A stretch of 64,000 bases of DNA, taken from Carnegiea gigantea. Lineage: Eukaryota; Streptophyta; Magnoliopsida; Caryophyllales; Cactaceae. How positions within the stretch are numbered: position 1 is the stretch's first letter; each line of letters begins with the position of its first letter. The notes under the pieces were generated by a model that saw only the letters and a program-made list of their open reading frames with translations, had not been told where the DNA came from and ran no database searches. The translations under genes were made by a program, and so were the position numbers. The stretch is from the NCBI GenBank assembly GCA_029747015.1, contig JAKOGI010000104.1, positions 62,001 to 126,000 on the forward strand, in the 5' to 3' direction. This document shows positions 57,914 through 64,000 of the stretch, piece by piece.

Positions 57914-60603
57914 GAATAATGAATAATATTACAACACTGGTTGAAAAAGAAAATAATTATAATTGATAAGAGTTAAAAAGAGCCAATAAAAGTTGGAAAG
58001 AGTTCGTAGGAGTTGGAATAAATTGGAAGGAATTGGAATTTTAGAGTTGCAACTTCCAAGTGTAATTAAATAAATAAATATTGAGTTATCTAATCTAACT
58101 ATTCATATTATAATTTGCTCTTTAAAACATTATTGAATATAATTAACAAATAATTTTATAACAAAGAGAAATATAAATAAATAATGAAAATATATTAATG
58201 ATAAGTTACACAAAAATTTGAAGAAAGGTTTATTATTTTTAATAATATAAATAATTATTTAAGCATCGATTTAAAATATTTTTTGAACAGACTATTGAAC
58301 TAAAAGTACGTGTAAGTAATCAAGACAAAGCAAACCGTTTTCATAAGAAAATTGTTCGTTTTCAATAGAAAAAAAAGGAAAACTTAGAATAAGAGTATAC
58401 AACAATTATTGTTCAATAAATCATTAATGGCTACAAACTTCAATCAATGTTACTGAATTAATTATCAGACATACGTCATCAATATCTTTTTTTTCTTAAA
58501 TAGGTAAATACAAGGATCAAAATACTTTAAATATCTTCTTATAATCATTGTACCTAATAATGATCCGTTAAAATTGAGAGAAAGTTCGGGGACTAAGGTA
58601 CCCCAAAAAAAAAAAAAAAAGAACAAAAGCAACAAAAAAACTTTAAAGGCATACACGGTCTCTTCTATATCCCAAAAAGAAAAATATTAGCTATTGAATG
58701 CATATTTTCATGACCAGAATATGTTTTCCTAACATAAGGGATTAAAAAAATTCAATTAAGACATTAGTTGTGCAATTTTTGACAATTGGAAATTCACATA
58801 GCATAAAAGATGAAAACTTGATTAGAATGAATGGGTACGTGGTTAATTAACTTCACCTTACCCCAAATGCCTCCCACCCCTTTTCCTCTCATTAGCTTCA
58901 GGAGAGTCAAGGATTAAATAGACAGAAGGACTCCTATTGTAACCGAAACCGATCTAGAGGACCCAGGTCCCAGTATTCCCAAAAGTGTATTTTTGGATTT
59001 TTTTTCCCTTTTAAATTGCATTATTATTATTATTATATTTATAGAAATATTCCCAAACATTTTCCCCTTACAAATATATTTCAATTAGGAATGTGTTCTC
59101 AGTGACTTGTAGCCCAAGTTATTTCATCCCTGGGCAAGACAGTTGTATCTATAAACACAGTCATTAATTCGGTATTTGAAAATCGATCTCCTCAATTGAA
59201 ACCCTTGTCAACGTACATAATTCCCAGTTCTCCAATATCCTTATTTAAACCCGTAGTTTAAGAAGTTATCCTTGCTTATTGATTTATTGTCATAAATTGT
59301 GAAAATAAAATTAACTTATGTCCTTACATCACAGGGATATATCCCTAATCTAACTAAATCATCTAAATTTTCACAATTTTTGAACATCACATGCATGTAA
59401 TTAAATAATAATTGGTAATTAAGTTGCATGTCTTGTGTTGACTATCATAATATTGGAATTGTTCTTCATGAATAGTAGGGTAATCGAAATAATTTCATGT
59501 TTGGAGCTGCTTAAGTGAAAGCATATCCAACCTTTGCACTTACCCATGATTGAAACTGATATTTCCTTCACTAAAATATATAAGTTAATTGTTGTTGTCT
59601 CTAAGTATCTATTTCGGATGATAAAATGAACTTCTCCTTGTTAGAGAAGAGGAGAAATTTGTCACGATTTTCAGCACAAGAACATTTTCGCTAATGTTTA
59701 ACAATTGTTGGCTTGAAATGTAATTCATCTAAAGTTAATAAAAGCTTTTGATTCTAAGAAAGTTTTAATAGGTACTCTTGAAATAATTTCTTTGTTAATG
59801 ATGCTAGGGGGAAGTACAGAAGTAGGGAATATGGTATCGAATTTTTTAAATTGAGATGGTTTTTTGAGATGAAAAAGTATAAATTAATTGGGAAGTCAAG
59901 AAGTGACAAAATTTCAAAGAGTGAAACTTGGATCTTAGAGATAGGGTTGAAAAATGAGCAAGAAAGTTTGGGAGAGGGAATAGTGCTTTGTCTCAAATTC
60001 GGTTTAGAAATTTTATAAGTTGTAAATTTGGAAAAATAGAATTGTACTATTATGGCAAACATATGTTTTTTTAATTTTTTTGAAAACTATAATGTTGGGA
60101 AATAGGAATTGTGCCATTATAGTAAATTGGTGTTTTTTTTTCTTTTTCTTTTTGTTAAAGTTTTGAAAAGAAAGTTTAATGGAGTAGACAATTATATTGC
60201 TTTGCTGTATACCCCTTGTGTTACAAGGTTTAGTTAGATTTTGTTTTTATAAATATATTGATTGTTATTTTAATAAATGATGTTTGTCATTTATCCTTTA
60301 AAATGAACTTAATAGTAATTTTTTTCAAACAACTTCAAATTCTTATTCTTTTTTTTTTTTTAAACTAGGATTGTTTCATTTGCTAAGAAATTGAAGCACA
60401 AGTATTACGTTGAAAGCAAAACTCTATTAAATACTTAGAGATTTATATTTATAAAAAATAATAATATTATATATCATATTGTATAATATATAATATCGTA
60501 TATTATGTGTTAGATTTACAAAATTGACTTTAACAAACACATTAACTCTTTTACAATAATTAATACTGTCCTTGCATAGATGTATACATGTTACTATTTC
60601 ATC
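57914..60603. other. AT-rich intergenic region
   Basis: No recognised gene or complete element. The open frames here are low-complexity Phe/Ile/Leu-rich readings of AT-rich DNA. Confidence 0.5.
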
Positions 60604-60645
60604 ATAACTAGTTGTTGAACCGTGCATAATGCGCATAGCATTGTA
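60604..60645 (-). mobile_element. Possible degraded Helitron 3' end
   Basis: The minus strand reads a near-palindrome GCGCAT-T-ATGCAC (one mismatch), then GGTTCAACAA, then CTAG before T. This is the layout of Helitron 3' ends of the CCGTGCA...GGTTCAA-CTAGT type. The matching 5' end was not found to the right, where an L1 LINE begins, so the element may be truncated. Confidence 0.4.
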
Positions 60646-60984
60646 GTACTCCAAACCTTTATGTTATATTTTAAAAGTAAGTTTTTGTTATGATTCATTT
60701 AAGATCTTTTTATTTGAATATTATGATATTAGGAGTTGTTTCGATGCAATTCATTGGCAAAGAACCACAATTATGTTATATTCAATTGGATTTTGCAATA
60801 AAAAACTCCAACGCCAAAATTAAAATATAAAATTGCATCAAGAAACTAAACGCGACGAATAATAAACGCATCACAAATCAGCAAGTTCGAACAATACAGT
60901 GTTGGTGAATACTTTTGAACTTCTGCAAACTGAGAATATGGTGCAAGATGATAAGGAGGTGAGGGAACCTTTAACATGACCATA

Positions 60985-63900
60985 CTCTGTTGGAATATGA
61001 GAGGGCTTAATAGGCCCAACAAACAAGAGAATGCAAATAGAATAAATATCAGTATTTGTCTCTTTAATTGAGACAAAATTAAGGCTGAGCATGTTATGAT
61101 AGCTTACTCTAAGTTGGTTCTAGGTTGAGGATTTTATATCAACAATGTCCACCACCTAAATGGTATACATATGTTGGAAGCTTGCTAGATGTAAAGATGC
61201 TTAATAGCTCTGCCCAGGTGGTACACTGTTAAGTAGCACATTTTGAAACTGGCTATTATTTTTACCTTACCTTTGTTTATGAGTTTAACAAGGATCTCCT
61301 AGGAGCTTCTCTTTGGAATCAACTCTTGAGTCTTGCTATTAACAACGCTTGGTGTATACTTGGAGATTTTAACAATTTCCTCAGTCCTAAAGATAGGATG
61401 GAATCGAGGTGACTGCTAATGAAGTCTCAGATTTTAGTCAATCTTGAAGCTGGTGGATATAGTAGATAGTGGAAGTTTTTTTCACTTGGCCAAATTGACT
61501 GAAAGAAGGTACAAAAATTCATTCCAAAATTGACAGTGTCTTGTTGACTTAGAATGAATTATCAATATGGATACAAAGGCTGAATTCTTATCAGAAGGCA
61601 TTTCTGATAATTCCCTAAGTCTCTTATCTTTTCAAGTGTTTCATTCAAAAAAGTGAGTTTTTAGATTTTGTGATATGTGTGGATCAAACATCCTGATTTC
61701 AAAGGGATAGTGTCAAAAGCTATGGAAAAGTCTGCACAAAGATATGTATTTATTGATGAGAAAACTAGGTGAGAGGAAGCGACCACTTAACAAGATTCAC
61801 AGAAAGGATGTCCACACTGTGCATCACCAAACTATCACACTGGTAATCAAATTGGAGCAAGCTTAGAAAATTTGCAGTTTGATCCATGGAACAATGTTCT
61901 ACAACAAACCGAGGCTTAACTTAGGGGGGAGTACTGTAGAGCTTTGGATGGATCCATTGTTTTGATGAAGTAATATGGCAAGAATGATTGGATGTTTTGG
62001 GAAGATTAGCACTCCAAGATGGTTTTTGATATGATCAAATAGAAGAAACAAGTAAATTTTGCGAACTCCTTGTCTCCTTGATGCATCAGGGGAATAGGCC
62101 GGAGGGAAGAGAAAAAAGTAGTAGTCATTTGGTTGACTACTTTCACAACTTGTTGCGGATTATGAGTTTAGCAAATCTATTTGTCCGAAGGAATTCTTTG
62201 ACTTTGGCAAGGTTCTCTTTATAGAGCAACAAGTCAACTTATGTAAACTTTTTACATGTGATGACATCAAAAATACTATTTTCAGCATTCCAGATTCTAA
62301 GTCACTAGGCCCTGATGGGTTTAGTAGTGACTTTTTTAAAAGCTGTTGGGATAAAATGAGGAGAGCCTAGTAATCAAGGCATTGCAAGATTCTTTTTTTT
62401 TCCAACTGAAAAATTATTAAAGAAATCAGCCACACAAACCTAATCCTCATTCCAAAAGTTTAATATCCTGCAGACGGTGACGATTTTAAGGCAATAGTTT
62501 GTTGTTCAATCTTATGCAAATGCATATTTAAGAGTTCTCTGTATCAGACTAAAAGAAGTGCTTTCTCACTTGGTAGCTCACCCAATATACTTTCATCCCA
62601 GCAAGAGAATTAGTACATAATGTAGTGCTTTGTCATGAGTTCACTGCGGATACTTAAGAAAGTCAATCTTGTACAAATGCTTATCTAAGCTTATGTGTAT
62701 CAGACTAAAAGAAGTGCTTTCTCACGTGGTTGAGCCAACCCAATGTGCTTTCGTCCCAACAATAGAATTAGTATACAATGTAATGCTCTGTCAAGAGTTA
62801 ACTAGGGGATACATAAGGAAGTCTGGCTTGTCTGGGTACATAATGAAGTTGGATCTAAGAAAATCTTATGACTCAGTATGTTATGGTTTTGTTGAGATAT
62901 GCTTTTGAATTTTAAATATCCCAAGAAGTTTGTTAACTAGGTGATGATCTACCTTAGGAGTGCTGATTTCTCTTTGGGAATAAATGATGATATTTATGGT
63001 TATTTTAAAGGGAAAAGAGGTTTGAAGAACGGGGTCTTATATCACTACTCTTATTCATTCTAGTTATAGAAGTTTTTGGTAGTGTTGTGAAGCTTATATA
63101 CAAAATATTGGTTCTAGTTTCAGCCAAGGTGTAGATAACTCAAGCTCTGCCAGCTAGTTTTTACAGATGACTTGTTGCTTTTTTACAGGGCTAATCCTTA
63201 CTCTATCTAAAGTTTGATGACTGTTTTTCATGCTTTTGCTAGTTATTCTGGTATGTAGATAAATAAAGAAATTCAAATGGTGATTGTAGGTGTAACTATC
63301 ATTGTTAAAGAGGAGCTCGTGTCTCTGATAGTGTTTAAGGAATGGTGTCTTCCCTATAAATATGTAGAAGTTCCAATATCATCTAGCATTCTATTGATTT
63401 CAGATTGTTAGTTGGTTGTGCAAAACATTATAGCAACAGTCCATGTATGGAAGTTTAGATACTTATTTTGTGTAGAGAGAATGGTTTTGGTGAATAGTTT
63501 GTTGTTAGGGGTCTATGGTTTTAGGCCTCCAATTTTGTTATGCCAAAAGCAGTGAGTCGACAAGTTGAGGCAATTTGCAGAACTTCTTATGGGAAGGGGG
63601 TGAATCTTATGGTAAAAGACCCTCAGTTTCATGGCAACATGTTTGATTGCCTAAAAGCAAGGGTGGTATGGGTTTGAAGAATATGGCAATGTGGAATCTG
63701 GCCATGATGGCTAAGCATGTGTGGGTAGTTGGCAACAAGAAGGATTCTCTATGGGTCACATGGGTTCACTCACACTATTTGAAAAAATGTGGTCGGTGTG
63801 ATTTTTTTCCCTAAAGTTGACACTTTTTTTTTTGGGAGAAACATAAGTACATGTACATATTAGACAACCCTTCTCTTAAGAGTTCTGCCTAAGTGGTACT

Positions 63901-64000
63901 AAAGCTGACAGTTGTTGGTACCTTAAGAAGATCATGAAACTCAGAGACACCATAAAGTCTAGTTTCATTGGGAATGATTGGAGACATATAGTGGATGGGA
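60985..64000 (+). mobile_element. L1-type LINE, degenerate ORF2 (cut by window end)
   Basis: The plus strand reads an L1 ORF2 in order through many stops and shifts. An endonuclease start at about 60988 (CWNMRGLNRPNKQ) is followed by NNAWCILGDFNNFLSP at about 61350. The RT begins near 62270 (IFSIPDSKSLGPDGFSSDFFKSCW) and continues with LIPKV, ECAFVPTIELVYNVMLCQEL-like blocks and IMKLDLRKSYDSV at about 62840. A C-terminal block at about 63650-63780 reads CLPKSKGGMGLKNMAMWN and KDSLWVTWVH. The copy is inactive. Its 3' end lies beyond the window. Confidence 0.9.
62506..62817 (+). repeat. 156-bp tandem duplication inside the LINE RT
   Basis: Two adjacent copies (62506-62661 and 62662-62817) share GTATCAGACTAAAAGAAGTG and CTTTCTCAC, AATATAC/AATGTGC-TTTC, and GTACATAATGTAGTG or its variant. 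They repeat the RT segment around RLKEVLSHVVEPTQCAF. The second copy keeps the better frame. Confidence 0.8.

Noticed and set aside
1..64000. CRISPR array, operon, phage or other prokaryotic system
   Set aside because: No regularly spaced repeats with unique spacers and no tightly packed genes; spliced genes and plant transposons throughout.

Overview
This window reads as nuclear DNA of a flowering plant. It holds three intron-rich genes whose closest known relatives are plant proteins. The rest is AT-rich DNA packed with plant-type transposable elements: a Helitron, hAT and other MITEs, a TRIM, Au-type SINEs, RTE and L1 LINEs, and an Athila/Tat-like Ty3/Gypsy element with a tRNA-Asp-type primer site. 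I cannot name the species; a eudicot or magnoliid is most likely. I found no prokaryotic operon, CRISPR array, tRNA gene or rRNA gene.

Layout, left to right. 0-2.4 kb: an intronless cyclin B pseudogene (minus), a MITE-like repeat and an Au-SINE fragment. 2.5-5.6 kb: an EMC8/9 gene (minus) with three intact exons and a decayed or unrecognised C-terminal part. 5.7-12.3 kb: AT-rich intergenic DNA. 12.3-13.4 kb: a complete non-autonomous Helitron ending 225 bp before the start codon of the next gene. 13.6-22.8 kb: an eight-exon, probably mitochondrial, zinc alcohol-dehydrogenase-family gene (plus). Its introns carry a TRIM, a hAT element, a GAGGCGC-type MITE and an RTE LINE fragment. 25.3-34.5 kb: a ten-exon WAC/DDT/WHIM chromatin protein of the DDW1 type (minus), with a decayed tandem copy of its last exon just downstream. 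36.9-43.2 kb: an Au-SINE, RTE and L1 LINE remnants, and a pair of CACTA-like direct repeats. 43-48 kb: MITEs, including a second hAT copy. 48.3-56.1 kb: an inverted LTR pair and a degenerate Ty3/Gypsy element. 56-61 kb: gene-poor AT-rich DNA. 61-64 kb: a degenerate L1 LINE running off the window.

The three genes are functionally unrelated: ER membrane protein insertion, an NAD-type dehydrogenase, and an ISWI-associated chromatin factor. EMC8/9 and the dehydrogenase are divergent; the dehydrogenase and the DDT gene are convergent. Exon joins were worked out by hand from reading frame, GT/AG sites and family alignment. For the dehydrogenase and DDT genes every join keeps frame to a stop codon (443 and 686 residues). 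I saw no convincing undescribed biological system. The best observations concern element insertions with intact target duplications next to or inside genes, a duplicated terminal exon, and a long inverted LTR repeat that could fold into a hairpin RNA.
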